This document shows, one piece after another, positions 35,041 through 43,486 of a DNA stretch of 64,000 nt. This DNA comes from Nocardia farcinica (GTDB taxonomy: Bacteria > Actinomycetota > Actinomycetes > Mycobacteriales > Mycobacteriaceae). The DNA is taken from assembly GCF_001182745.1 (NCBI RefSeq), contig NZ_LN868939.1, positions 62,001 to 126,000 on the forward strand. Direction: 5' to 3'. Position 1 is the stretch's first letter; each line of letters opens with the position of its first letter. A program made the translations under genes and the position numbers. Below the pieces are notes generated by a model. That model was not told the origin of the DNA, made no database searches, and saw only the letters and a list, made by a program, of their open reading frames with translations.

Positions 35041-37485
35041 ATGATCGATCACGCCGGCGTTCCCGACACCACGGACGCGGGGCCACGGTCGGTGGTGGCC
35101 CTGGTCGACGCGAGCTCCGGGGTGGAACGCGAGCTGATCGGCACCTGGGTGGCCGAGGGCGGCGTCGCCCGCGAATGCGGCACCGGCGCGCCCGTCACGC
35201 AACTCGATCTCGACGCGCAGGCCGTCGCCGCCCGGCTGGTCGGCCGCCGCGACGATCCGCTGGTGGTGCCGGTCCGGGTGCTGTGGCTACCGCCCGAACG
35301 CGACGGCGTGCGGCGGATGAGCTTCGCCGACCTGGCGCTGCTCACCAACCCGCGCAAGCCGAATCGGCTGGTGCAGCGGCGGTTGGTGCGCAAGGCGCCC
35401 GACCGCCACGTCATCCTGACCGGTCAGCCCGCCCGGCTGAGCGAATTGCGCGCCAACAACCCCGAAGCCGCCGCGCTGCACGCCGCGGGAACGAGCGAAC
35501 CGTTCGCCCGCGCGATCGTGCGCGCCGCGGTGGTGGCACTGGAGCGGGCCGAGCGATCGATCATCGGCGACCGGTACAAGGTGCCGCGGCTGGTGGCCGA
35601 GGAGATCCTGGATTCACCGGACTTCCTCCGCAGGCTCGAACTGATCGCCGACCGGATCGGCGCCGATCCGCAGGAGGTGTACCGCCGCGCGGAGAAGGCG
35701 CTGCACGAACTGGTCGCCGCCCAATCCCGGTTCGTGTCGGACCTGTTCACCCAGGCCATGCGGCCGGTGCACGCCTCGACCTGGAAAGTCGACACCGACT
35801 CCTCCGGCCTGGCGCAGCTGCGCGCGCTCAACCGGCGGTATCCGCTGGTGTTCCTGCCCTCGCACCGCTCGTATGTGGACGCCTTTGTGCTCGGTGACGT
35901 GCTCGCCCGCAACGACTTCCCGCCCAACCACGTCATCGGCGGGGCGAACCTGCGGTTCTGGCCGATCGGGCCGATCGCCCGGCGCACCGGAACCGTGTTC
36001 ATCCGCCGCAGTTTCGGCGACGACGAGGTCTACAAGGCCGTCGTCGAGGAGTACTTCGCCTACCTGTTGACCAAGCGCTTCAACATGGAGTGGTATTTCG
36101 AGGGTGGTCGGACCAGAACCGGCAAACTGCGCCCGCCCCGCTACGGCCTGTTGAACTACCTCGCCTCCGCGGTGCGCACCGACCGCATCGAAGACGTGAT
36201 GCTGGTGCCGGTCTCGATCACCTACGAACGGCTCAACGAGCTCGGCGCCATCGCCACCGAACAACTGGGCGGCACCAAGAAACCCGAGGGCCTGACCTGG
36301 CTGGCCCGCTACATCCGCAGCCAGCAGCATTCGGCCGGGCACGTCTACGTGCGCTTCGGCGATCCGCTCTCCGCGCGTGAGCGGCTCGCCGCGCACGGTG
36401 ACCCGCTGCACGCTCCGCCGCTCACCATCCCGCTGCACGGCGGCGACGGGCAGCAGGCGGGCGCGACACAGGCCGACGCCGAACTCGCCGACCGCGAGCG
36501 ACGGGCCGTGCAGCGGTTGGCCTTCGAGGTCGCCGTCGGCATCAACAAGGTCACCCCGATCACGGTGAACGCACTGGTCACGCTGGCTCTGCTGGGGGTC
36601 GAGGAACGCGCGCTCACCCTCGGCGAGGTGCGCACCCTGCTGGCGCCGGTGATCGACTACATCCGCAAACGCGAGCTGCCCTCGGGCGAGCTGGACGCGT
36701 TGTGCGACGAGCGCTCGCTGGCCGTTGTGCTGGAACAACTGTCGCTGGCCAAGGTGGTGACCGTCTATCGCGGCGGTATCGAGCCGGTGTATTCGATCGA
36801 GAGCGGCGCGCATCTGGAGGCGGCGTTCTACCGCAACAGCGCGGTGCACTGGTTCGTCAACCGGGCCATCATGGAACTGTCCATCCTGGCCGCCGTGGAG
36901 ACGACCGGCACCGACGAGTTGCGCGCGGGCTGGGACGAGGCCTTCCGGCTGCGCGACCTGCTGAAGTTCGAGTTCTTCTTCCCCGACCGTGCCGAGTTCA
37001 CCGCGCAGCTCACCGCCGAGATGCTGCTGGTCGACCCGGACTGGAACGGCCGCCGCCGCGACACCCTCGGCAGCGAGATCGTCGCCAAGCTGCGGGCCTC
37101 GGGCTTCATGATGGCCCACCGCGTGCTGCGCTCGTTCTTCGACGCGCAACTGGTGCTCGCCGAGCGGCTGGCCGACAAGGACCCGGCCACCCCGATCGAG
37201 CGGAAGGAACTCATCGCCGAATGCGTGGCGGTGGGCCGACAGATGCTGCTGCAACGGCGTCTGCACAGCCCGGAATCGGTGTCGACCGAGTTGTTCGCGT
37301 CCGCGGTGAAACTCGCCGACAACCACGACCTGCTCGGCCCAGCCGACCCCGAGGACACCGCCGAGCGCGCCGACCTGGCCCGGCGCCGCGCCGAATTCGC
37401 CGAGCAGTTGCGCGCGATCGGGGCCCGTATCTCGCTGGCGGCCACGCTCGACCCGTCCAACACCCTCGGCCCGGTGACGCGATGA
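35041..37485 (+). CDS. plsB: Glycerol-3-phosphate acyltransferase PlsB
   Basis: The 814-residue protein starts from ATG 35041 with GGAGG 5 bp before the start. The catalytic HX4D motif is FLPSHRSYVDAF (His275, Asp280), then GGANLRFWPIG, the FIRR motif FIRRSFGDD, EGGRTRTGK and VPVSITYER. It acylates glycerol 3-phosphate at position 1 in phospholipid and triacylglycerol synthesis; the PlsB2 (Rv2482c) order is followed. The next gene overlaps by 4 bp (ATGA), so the two acyltransferases are translationally coupled. Confidence 0.93.
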   Translation: MIDHAGVPDTTDAGPRSVVALVDASSGVERELIGTWVAEGGVARECGTGAPVTQLDLDAQAVAARLVGRRDDPLVVPVRVLWLPPERDGVRRMSFADLALLTNPRKPNRLVQRRLVRKAPDRHVILTGQPARLSELRANNPEAAALHAAGTSEPFARAIVRAAVVALERAERSIIGDRYKVPRLVAEEILDSPDFLRRLELIADRIGADPQEVYRRAEKALHELVAAQSRFVSDLFTQAMRPVHASTWKVDTDSSGLAQLRALNRRYPLVFLPSHRSYVDAFVLGDVLARNDFPPNHVIGGANLRFWPIGPIARRTGTVFIRRSFGDDEVYKAVVEEYFAYLLTKRFNMEWYFEGGRTRTGKLRPPRYGLLNYLASAVRTDRIEDVMLVPVSITYERLNELGAIATEQLGGTKKPEGLTWLARYIRSQQHSAGHVYVRFGDPLSARERLAAHGDPLHAPPLTIPLHGGDGQQAGATQADAELADRERRAVQRLAFEVAVGINKVTPITVNALVTLALLGVEERALTLGEVRTLLAPVIDYIRKRELPSGELDALCDERSLAVVLEQLSLAKVVTVYRGGIEPVYSIESGAHLEAAFYRNSAVHWFVNRAIMELSILAAVETTGTDELRAGWDEAFRLRDLLKFEFFFPDRAEFTAQLTAEMLLVDPDWNGRRRDTLGSEIVAKLRASGFMMAHRVLRSFFDAQLVLAERLADKDPATPIERKELIAECVAVGRQMLLQRRLHSPESVSTELFASAVKLADNHDLLGPADPEDTAERADLARRRAEFAEQLRAIGARISLAATLDPSNTLGPVTR

Positions 37486-38882
37486 GCGTGCGGCAGGACG
37501 AGCTGCTCGCGGCCGTGCGCGCGGCACCCGAAGGCCCCGCGGTGCTCGCGGTCTTCGATCTGTCGGCCGTACTCGACGAGACCCCGCCGCCGCGGCGCCT
37601 GCTGCCCCGGCGCACGGACCCGGTCGCGCGGGTGCTGCTCGACGGCCTGCGCGGCGGCATGGACGACGGCCGGTACAGCCGGTTCCTGCACCGCGCCTGC
37701 ACGACGCTGGCGGGGCGGCGCCACGAGGAGATCACCGCGGTCGGCCGCCGGCTGTTCCGCAGCAGGGTCTACGGGCATCTGTATCCCGAAGCCTGGCAGC
37801 TGGTCCGGGCCCACCGCGCCTGCGGGCACACGGTGGTGCTGGTCGGCGAGCAGACCCGCTACCAGCTCGCCCCCGTCGCCGAGGAACTCGGCATCGAGCA
37901 TGTGCTGGGCACCACCCTGGACACCGACAGCGACGGCGTGCTCACCGGCCAGGTACGCGGAAAGGCGCTGTGGCGCGGCGACAAAGCCGAGGCCGTCCGC
38001 GCCTTCGCACAGGCGCGCGGCCTGGATCCCGCCCGCGGCTGGGTCTACACCGGTAACGCGGGGGACACCGCGCTGCTCGGCCTGGCCGGTCACCCCGTTC
38101 CGGTGTGCCCCGAGCCCGCGCCGATCGACGCGGCGTCGTTCCGCCGCAGGCGAAACCCGCGGCCGGTGGACTACGCGCGCACCGTCGCCGGGTTCGCGGC
38201 GTTGCTGGGCGGTGCGTCGGCCGGTGTGCTGGTCAAGGCGCCCACCCGGCGGCGCCGGGCGATGGCCGACGGGCTGATGGCCCTCGGCACGCGGGCCACG
38301 CTGGCCACCCTCGGCGTGCGAGTACGGGTGAGCGGGGCGCACAACGCGCGCTCGCCGCGGCCTGCGGTGTTCCTGTTCAACCACCAGAGCCAATTCGACG
38401 TCATCATCGTCCCGTACGTGCTCGGCGGCGGGGTCACCGGCATCGGCAAGAAGGAGCTCACCCGCAATCCGGTGTTCGGACCGCTCATGCGGTTCGTCGG
38501 GGTCACCTTCATCGACCGCTCCAGCACCGAACGGGCCAGGGCGGCACTGGCCCCGGTGGTGGACACGTTGCGCAGCGGGTTGTCGATCGCCGTCGCGCCC
38601 GAGGGCACCCGGTCCTACAGCCCGGAGGTGGGCCCGTTCAAGAAGGGCGCCTTCCACATCGCGCTCCAGGCGGGTGTGCCCGTGATCCCGGTGGTGATCC
38701 GCAACGCGGGCGACATCGCCTGGCGCAACTCGATGATCGCGCGCAGCGGCACCGTCGACGTGGCGATCCTCGACCCGATCGACGTGCGCGACTGGGATCC
38801 CGCCGACCTCGACGAACGCGTCGAGCAGGTCCGCCTGCTGTTCCTGCGGACGTTGCTGGACTGGCCGGAGCCGGACCGTTGA
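37482..38882 (+). CDS. plsC: HAD-like / 1-acylglycerol-3-phosphate acyltransferase (PlsC) fusion
   Basis: The 466-residue protein starts from ATG 37482, overlapping the plsB stop. The N-terminal HAD-IB-like domain (residues 20-210) has motif I FDLSAVLDE, where the usual DxD is D26-L-S28, and motif IV TGNAGDTAL, where the usual acidic pair is altered. It is therefore probably not a phosphatase. The C-terminal PlsC domain (about 290-460) has HX4D in FNHQSQFDVI (His301, Asp306), FIDRSS and PEGTRS. It makes phosphatidic acid after PlsB and matches the Rv2483c layout. Confidence 0.9.
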   Translation: MSVRQDELLAAVRAAPEGPAVLAVFDLSAVLDETPPPRRLLPRRTDPVARVLLDGLRGGMDDGRYSRFLHRACTTLAGRRHEEITAVGRRLFRSRVYGHLYPEAWQLVRAHRACGHTVVLVGEQTRYQLAPVAEELGIEHVLGTTLDTDSDGVLTGQVRGKALWRGDKAEAVRAFAQARGLDPARGWVYTGNAGDTALLGLAGHPVPVCPEPAPIDAASFRRRRNPRPVDYARTVAGFAALLGGASAGVLVKAPTRRRRAMADGLMALGTRATLATLGVRVRVSGAHNARSPRPAVFLFNHQSQFDVIIVPYVLGGGVTGIGKKELTRNPVFGPLMRFVGVTFIDRSSTERARAALAPVVDTLRSGLSIAVAPEGTRSYSPEVGPFKKGAFHIALQAGVPVIPVVIRNAGDIAWRNSMIARSGTVDVAILDPIDVRDWDPADLDERVEQVRLLFLRTLLDWPEPDR

Positions 38883-38883
38883 C

Positions 38884-39603
38884 TCAGACCGAGCGGCCGA
38901 ACAGCAGCTTCCACGGCATCAGCGCCGACTCCAGCTGCACCTTCAGACTCATCTTGGACGCGCCCTTGGTGCGCTCCTCGAAGCGGATCGGCACCTCGGC
39001 GATGGTGATGCCCTTCTTGACCGTGCGGTAGTTCATCTCCACCTGGAACGAGTAGCCGTTGCTGCGGATGGAGGCGACGTCGATGGCACGCAGCGTCTCG
39101 GCCTTCCACGCCTTGAACCCGGCGGTCGCGTCCTTGACGCCGAGCCGCAGGATCAGGTTGACGTAGAAGTTCGCCCAGGCCGACAGGGCCTTGCGGTACC
39201 ACTTCCACTCCTCGGCGGTGGAACCGCCCGGCACGTAGCGGGAGCCGAGCACCACACCGGCGTCGGTGTCGCGCAGCTTGTCCAGCATCGCGGGGATGAC
39301 CTCGGCGGGATGGGAGAGGTCGGCGTCCATCTGGATCACCACATCGGCGCCTTCGTCGAGCGCGCGGGTGATGCCCGCCACGTAGGCCCGGCCGAGGCCG
39401 TCCTTCTCGGTGCGGTGCAGGACCCCGACGACATTCGGCAGATCGGCGGCCAGCTTGTCGGCCACCTCCCCGGTGCCGTCCGGCGAGTTGTCGTCGACGA
39501 CGAGGATGTGCAGGTCCGACACCGGCAGCGCGGTCAGCCGCGCCACCGCCACCGGCAGATTCTCCCGCTCGTTGTAGGTCGGCACAACAACGGTAACCCT
39601 CAA
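38884..39603 (-). CDS. ppm1: GT2 glycosyltransferase, polyprenol-phosphate mannose synthase
   Basis: The 239-residue protein starts from TTG 39603 with GGGAGGG upstream; the open frame to 39645 is not supported. GT-A motifs are VVPTYNERENL, VVDDNSPDGT and the DxD in IQMDADLSHP, and the C-terminal membrane-associated segment is basic. This is the catalytic half corresponding to the C-terminus of mycobacterial Ppm1, which transfers mannose from GDP-mannose to polyprenol phosphate for lipomannan and glycoprotein synthesis. Here it stands alone, without the Lnt half. Confidence 0.88.
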   Translation of the reverse strand: MRVTVVVPTYNERENLPVAVARLTALPVSDLHILVVDDNSPDGTGEVADKLAADLPNVVGVLHRTEKDGLGRAYVAGITRALDEGADVVIQMDADLSHPAEVIPAMLDKLRDTDAGVVLGSRYVPGGSTAEEWKWYRKALSAWANFYVNLILRLGVKDATAGFKAWKAETLRAIDVASIRSNGYSFQVEMNYRTVKKGITIAEVPIRFEERTKGASKMSLKVQLESALMPWKLLFGRSV

Positions 39604-39820
39604 GGGTCGCCCTCCCTGCTCACCTGGTCCAGCTCGCGGGCCCACGCCGGACCGCCGAGCAATCGTCGATTTCTGAGAAACCGTACTTGATCCACCTGAC
39701 GAGGACCTGAGCGGCCGCGACCCGGCCGGCGCCCCGGCGCCGGACCAAGATCAAGTCACCGACCTGCGACGACGCCGCCGCACCGGTGTGGCCGGTGAAA
39801 AGGGTTGCGCCGCAGCGGCG

Positions 39821-40006
39821 CTATCGGTCGCCCTCGCGCCAGGCGCGGTCGCGGGCGTCCTCGTACTCGTTGCGGGCCCGGGCGATCTCGAGCGCGCGCT
39901 CGGCCGTCGCGCGGTCCGGATAGGGCCCCATCCGGTCCCGGAACCAGCACTGCCTGCCCCGCTCGGCACGCTGGTGCTTCAAGCAGTAGTACCACCGTTC
40001 AGCCAT
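39821..40006 (-). CDS. Small conserved basic protein, unknown
   Basis: The 61-residue protein starts from ATG 40006. It is strongly charged, with WYYCLKHQRAERGRQCWFRD in the N-terminal half (two Cys, one CxxxH) and helical YPDRATAERALEIARAR in the second half. The pattern resembles small actinobacterial proteins with a SPOR-like unit, from memory. There is no membrane or secretion signal. It is next to the polyprenol mannose synthase on the same strand. Its function is unknown. Confidence 0.7.
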   Translation of the reverse strand: MAERWYYCLKHQRAERGRQCWFRDRMGPYPDRATAERALEIARARNEYEDARDRAWREGDR

Positions 40007-40107
40007 ACCCCCAGCATCCCACCTCGGCGGTTCGCTGGGTCGGGTTCGCGCCAGGTGCGGCGCGCCCTCGACATGCGGGTCACCACCGTGCGGGCGCCGG
40101 GCGCGGA

Positions 40108-41031
40108 TCAGCACGCCGGGCGCGGCCCCGCGTCGGTACCGGAGTACTCGACCCTGGTGGCCCCGATACCCGACCGCGGCAGGACCACCGCGGTGCCCGT
40201 GCCGGGCTTCCAGGTGCGCGGGAGCAGGACGAAGTTGTCGGCGGTGCTCATCACCAGCACCAGGCCCTCGTAGCGGTAACGGTAGGCGGCGGCCGGGTCG
40301 GTGCAGGCGGTGGCGGTGACGTCCGGCACGGCGAGTTCGAGGTTCTTCTCGCTGTAGACGGTGACGCCGGGCTCCTTCGCCAACCGTTCCGCGATGTAGG
40401 TGGCCGCCCGGCCGGTGCCGACCGCCATCGAATAGTCGGTCGCACCCCAGAAGAACGCGCCGCCGACCAGCAGCAGGACCAGGCCCCATTCCAGCGGCGC
40501 GACCGAGCGGTCGACCGCACCGCGCTCGCCGTCGGCGCGGTGCAGCGGCGACTGGCGCGCCCGCACCACCACCCGCAACAGCAGCACACCCGCGATCAGG
40601 CAGGCGGGCGCGACCGCGAGACGCCGGTTGCCCCACCATTCGAACAGCAATCGGGACGCGCCGTTGGCGATCAGCAGCACCGCGAGCCCGGCGAGAACGA
40701 CGAGCAGCCACGGCGGCCACGGCGCGCGGCGCACCCGGTTGGGCAGCACGCCCCAGCCCCACAGCAGCGCCAGCGCGGTCACACCCACCACCGCCAAGGG
40801 CACGAACAGCCCGTCGGCGCTGCGCATCACGTAGTCGGTGGTGCTCAGGCCGAGCACATCCGACTTCACACCGAGGTAGCCGCAGAACCCCCGCGCGTGG
40901 AAGAAGCCCCAGTAGAACAGCAGACCGGCCAGCAGCGTGGCGGGCGCGACGAACTGGCCGACCACGTGGGCGACCTGGGAGAGGCCGGCGAAGGTGGAAT
41001 TGTCGCGGACCGGGGCCGGCTCGTCAGCCAT
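40108..41031 (-). CDS. Integral membrane protein, unknown
   Basis: The 307-residue protein starts from ATG 41031, overlapping the end of the upstream lipoprotein gene by 8 bp. About four to five hydrophobic helices (residues about 25-50, 75-95, 105-125, 135-150 and 175-195) are followed by a C-terminal extracytoplasmic domain of about 100 residues, with VTVYSEKNLELAVPDVTAT. There are no transport or catalytic motifs. It is coupled to the lipoprotein gene, so the two probably act together in the envelope. Confidence 0.7.
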   Translation of the reverse strand: MADEPAPVRDNSTFAGLSQVAHVVGQFVAPATLLAGLLFYWGFFHARGFCGYLGVKSDVLGLSTTDYVMRSADGLFVPLAVVGVTALALLWGWGVLPNRVRRAPWPPWLLVVLAGLAVLLIANGASRLLFEWWGNRRLAVAPACLIAGVLLLRVVVRARQSPLHRADGERGAVDRSVAPLEWGLVLLLVGGAFFWGATDYSMAVGTGRAATYIAERLAKEPGVTVYSEKNLELAVPDVTATACTDPAAAYRYRYEGLVLVMSTADNFVLLPRTWKPGTGTAVVLPRSGIGATRVEYSGTDAGPRPAC

Positions 41032-41803
41032 GGCCGGGCTCCGTAGCGGCGGGGGTGCCCTCGGGAAGCCGATTCGCCGGTTCGGTCGGGCCCGGTTCGA
41101 TCGGGCCCGGTTCGATCGGTTCGGTCGTGGTCGCCCGGGGCGGGGTCGATTCGGGTGGGGTCGATTCCGGCGGGGTGGATTCGGGTGTCGACGGCCCCGT
41201 GTCGGTGGTCGGCCCCGCGGTGGTGACCGCGGCGCGGCACGGCACGCCGTACACGGTCACCGTCTCGCCGGGGGCGGCGGTGGCCTTCGGCCCGATACCG
41301 CCCGAGGGGAAAGGCCGGTCGATCCCGTTGACGCCCGACGCGCTCGACAGCAGCACGGTCCCCGCCGGGTAGGTGGTCTCGTCGCCCGACGGGTTCGGGC
41401 ATTCCGGCTCGACGGCCGCGGGATCGACGACCACCCGCACCTGAACGCAGTCCGCGGGCAGCCCTTGCGCCCGGCACCCGACCGCCACCCGGCCCGCCAG
41501 CACTTCCGCCACGGACTGGGCCGTGTTCTGGAAGCTGAACTGGTACTCCCCCAGATCGACCGGCAGCCCCTTCGCGACCCGTCCCTGCTGCTGCCCGCCC
41601 GGATTCCCCGGTGCGCCCTGGGAATTCCCGCCTTCCGGCATCCCCGGCGCCTGCGGCCCACCCTCGGAGTCGTCCTGTGTCACGGCCCCCGCACCGGCCC
41701 GGGTGACCGGCTCCCGTCCGGCCGGACTGCCGTCCTCCGCGCACCCGAGCACCGCCACCCCGATCACCGCCAGCACTCCCACCACCGCGCCGCGCACCAC
41801 CAT
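41024..41803 (-). CDS. Lipoprotein with Pro/Thr/Glu-rich repeat tail, unknown
   Basis: The 259-residue protein starts from ATG 41803 with GGAGGAGGCG just upstream. The signal sequence ends in lipobox AVLGC. The folded part (residues about 80-190) has paired Cys (VGCRAQGLPADC, PECPNPSGD, GVPCRAA). The tail has TPPES repeated three times and then PIEPGPIEPGPTEP. The anchored lipoprotein is followed by and overlaps the membrane protein gene. Disulfides are probable. No family is recognised. Confidence 0.7.
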   Translation of the reverse strand: MVVRGAVVGVLAVIGVAVLGCAEDGSPAGREPVTRAGAGAVTQDDSEGGPQAPGMPEGGNSQGAPGNPGGQQQGRVAKGLPVDLGEYQFSFQNTAQSVAEVLAGRVAVGCRAQGLPADCVQVRVVVDPAAVEPECPNPSGDETTYPAGTVLLSSASGVNGIDRPFPSGGIGPKATAAPGETVTVYGVPCRAAVTTAGPTTDTGPSTPESTPPESTPPESTPPRATTTEPIEPGPIEPGPTEPANRLPEGTPAATEPGHG

Positions 41804-41996
41804 CGCCTCCTCCACCGAGGACGGCTCGGACCGGCACCCGCGAGTGCGGCCCGGCCGGATCGGCGCCGTAGCGGAGATCACCACAGAGTGCGCCGAATCA
41901 CACCGACGACGGTAGGGAGGCGGACTCGTCCGCGAACGCGTACCGCACTACTCGATTCCAGAACCCCGCCCGGCGCATCCAGCCCCGGAGACGAAA

Positions 41997-42022
41997 AAGA
42001 CCACCTGTCACCAGGTGGTCTT
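41997..42022 (-). terminator. Terminator probably belonging to the original tRNA-Phe transcript
   Basis: On the minus strand an 11-bp stem (AAGACCACCTG / CAGGTGGTCTT, loop of four) is followed by TTTTTCG. It is 4 bp outside the element's attL fragment of tRNA-Phe, exactly where a tRNA terminator would lie before integration. Confidence 0.75.
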
Positions 42023-42025
42023 CTC

Positions 42026-42069
42026 GGTGGCCAGGGCCGGGATCGAACCGGCGACCTTCCGCTTTTCAG
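42026..42069. repeat. attL of the integrative element (44-bp tRNA-Phe 3' fragment)
   Basis: These 44 bp are identical to 51319-51362, the 3' end of tRNA-Phe (T arm, variable loop, anticodon stem 3' side). The copy lacks the tRNA 5' half and is the displaced original gene end. It marks the left limit of the element. Confidence 0.92.
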
Positions 42070-42138
42070 TCAGGCACATAATCGCAGCTCAGCGATGCCG
42101 TTTGCTGGGTCGTGCATCATCCGTGCATCAGTGGCCGG

Positions 42139-43260
42139 TCAGTGCTTCACGATGATCGAGCGAGGCAGCTGCACGGCGTTGGCGCGCGCAGCCAGCTTGC
42201 TCAGCTCGGCGGCGACCTCCTTGTCACGGCCATCGACCGCGTGCAAGTACCGGATCGCCGCAGCGTTGGACGAGTGCCCGAGCCGCTTTTTCAGGTCGGC
42301 CAGGTTCGCCCCGGTCAGCGCGGCCAAACTCTGGCCGGTGTGCCGCAGGTCGTGAAAGGTCACGTCAACACCGACCTTGCTGCGCGCCCGGACGAATGCC
42401 TGGTAGATCGCGTTCCCCCGCATCCGCTGTCCGTCACGGCCGACGAACACCCATTCACGCCCCGCCCACTGTTCGAGGTGGGACACCAGGTACGACCGCA
42501 GATGCGGCGGGATCGACACGGGCCGTTTCCCGGCGTCGGTCTTGGGGTCCTTATCGAAGGCGGCGCCGGATTCGAGTAGTTCGACACGGGTCCGCCGAAC
42601 CCACACCTGATTGGTGGCCAGGTCCACGTCCGTGACCGCCAGCCCGATGATTTCGCCACGACGCAGACCACACCACGCGGCCAGCAGCACCGCAGCCCGA
42701 TACCGCGGCGTGATGGCATCGACCAGCGCAGCGACTTCCGCGACGCTCGCAACGTTGCGTTCCTTCGCTCGGTCCGAACCCGCACCTTTGATCGTGCACG
42801 GATTGACCGTGATCGCGTTGTCCCGGATCGCCTGATTCATCACCGCCCGTAGGAACCGGTAGGACTGCTGGATCGAGGTCCGACCGCCCGAGCCCGCGAG
42901 CGCCTTGGCGTGCCACGACCTCACCACCGGCGCCGTGATCGCCACCAGTGGCTTGTCCAGCAGCTCCGTCATGTGCAAGCGCATGTTGCGCAAGCAGGTC
43001 TCCTGCCAGCGTGCGCCCACGTCCGGATTCTCGGCCAGGTAGGCCCTGGCGTAGTCCTCGAACCGTTGCCGACCCAGCTGCTCATCCAGCCAGGCGCCGC
43101 GGCTGATATCGGCCTCGACCTTGACCAGGTAGCGGTCCGCATCGGTCTTCGTGCGGAAGGTGTTCGGTGCGGTCTGCCGCTTGCCGTTCGGGCCAATGAA
43201 AGACGCCTGGAACTTGCCGGACGGCAGCTTACGAACCGTGCCGAAGCGACGCCGCCCCAT
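42139..43260 (-). CDS. int: Tyrosine recombinase (integrase)
   Basis: The 373-residue protein starts from ATG 43260, overlapping the xis stop (ATGA-type). The N-terminal AP2-like arm-binding domain (GRRRFGTVRKLPSGKFQASF) and the SAM-like core-binding domain lead to the catalytic domain: R200 in WCGLRRGE, H303-x-x-R306 in FHDLRH, H329 in RLGHSS and nucleophile Y338 in AIRYLH. It recombines attP with the tRNA-Phe attB. It is the distal gene at the attL side, 69 bp from the repeat. Confidence 0.95.
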   Translation of the reverse strand: MGRRRFGTVRKLPSGKFQASFIGPNGKRQTAPNTFRTKTDADRYLVKVEADISRGAWLDEQLGRQRFEDYARAYLAENPDVGARWQETCLRNMRLHMTELLDKPLVAITAPVVRSWHAKALAGSGGRTSIQQSYRFLRAVMNQAIRDNAITVNPCTIKGAGSDRAKERNVASVAEVAALVDAITPRYRAAVLLAAWCGLRRGEIIGLAVTDVDLATNQVWVRRTRVELLESGAAFDKDPKTDAGKRPVSIPPHLRSYLVSHLEQWAGREWVFVGRDGQRMRGNAIYQAFVRARSKVGVDVTFHDLRHTGQSLAALTGANLADLKKRLGHSSNAAAIRYLHAVDGRDKEVAAELSKLAARANAVQLPRSIIVKH

Positions 43261-43478
43261 CAGGCCACCACCCGGCCACCGCTCCAACGCACCGCCACAG
43301 GTTCCACCCGTCCGGCCTGGGCGAACGCCTCCAGGTCCGAGACCTTGAACCGCACGTGCGTGCCTACCTTGTAGAAGGTGATTCGCCGCTCAGCGACCAG
43401 ACGCCGGATGAACCGCTCACCCGTGCCCAGATACTCCGCGGCGCCCTCCACGTTCACATACTCCGATCGTGTCTGCAT
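43260..43478 (-). CDS. xis: Excisionase-type helix-turn-helix protein
   Basis: The 72-residue protein starts from ATG 43478 with GGGGGAAGG upstream. It is a MerR-like winged helix: VEGAAEYLGTGERFIRRLVA is the HTH and FYKVGTHVRFKVSDLEAF is the wing. Such proteins direct excision of AICEs together with Int. Its stop overlaps the int start, so the two are co-expressed. It follows the Rep gene by 8 bp. Confidence 0.9.
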   Translation of the reverse strand: MQTRSEYVNVEGAAEYLGTGERFIRRLVAERRITFYKVGTHVRFKVSDLEAFAQAGRVEPVAVRWSGGRVVA

Positions 43479-43486
43479 CCTTCCCC

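Noticed and set aside
42026..42069. A second tRNA-Phe gene.
   Set aside because: Only the 3' half is present; the acceptor 5' strand and D arm are missing, so it is the displaced attachment copy.
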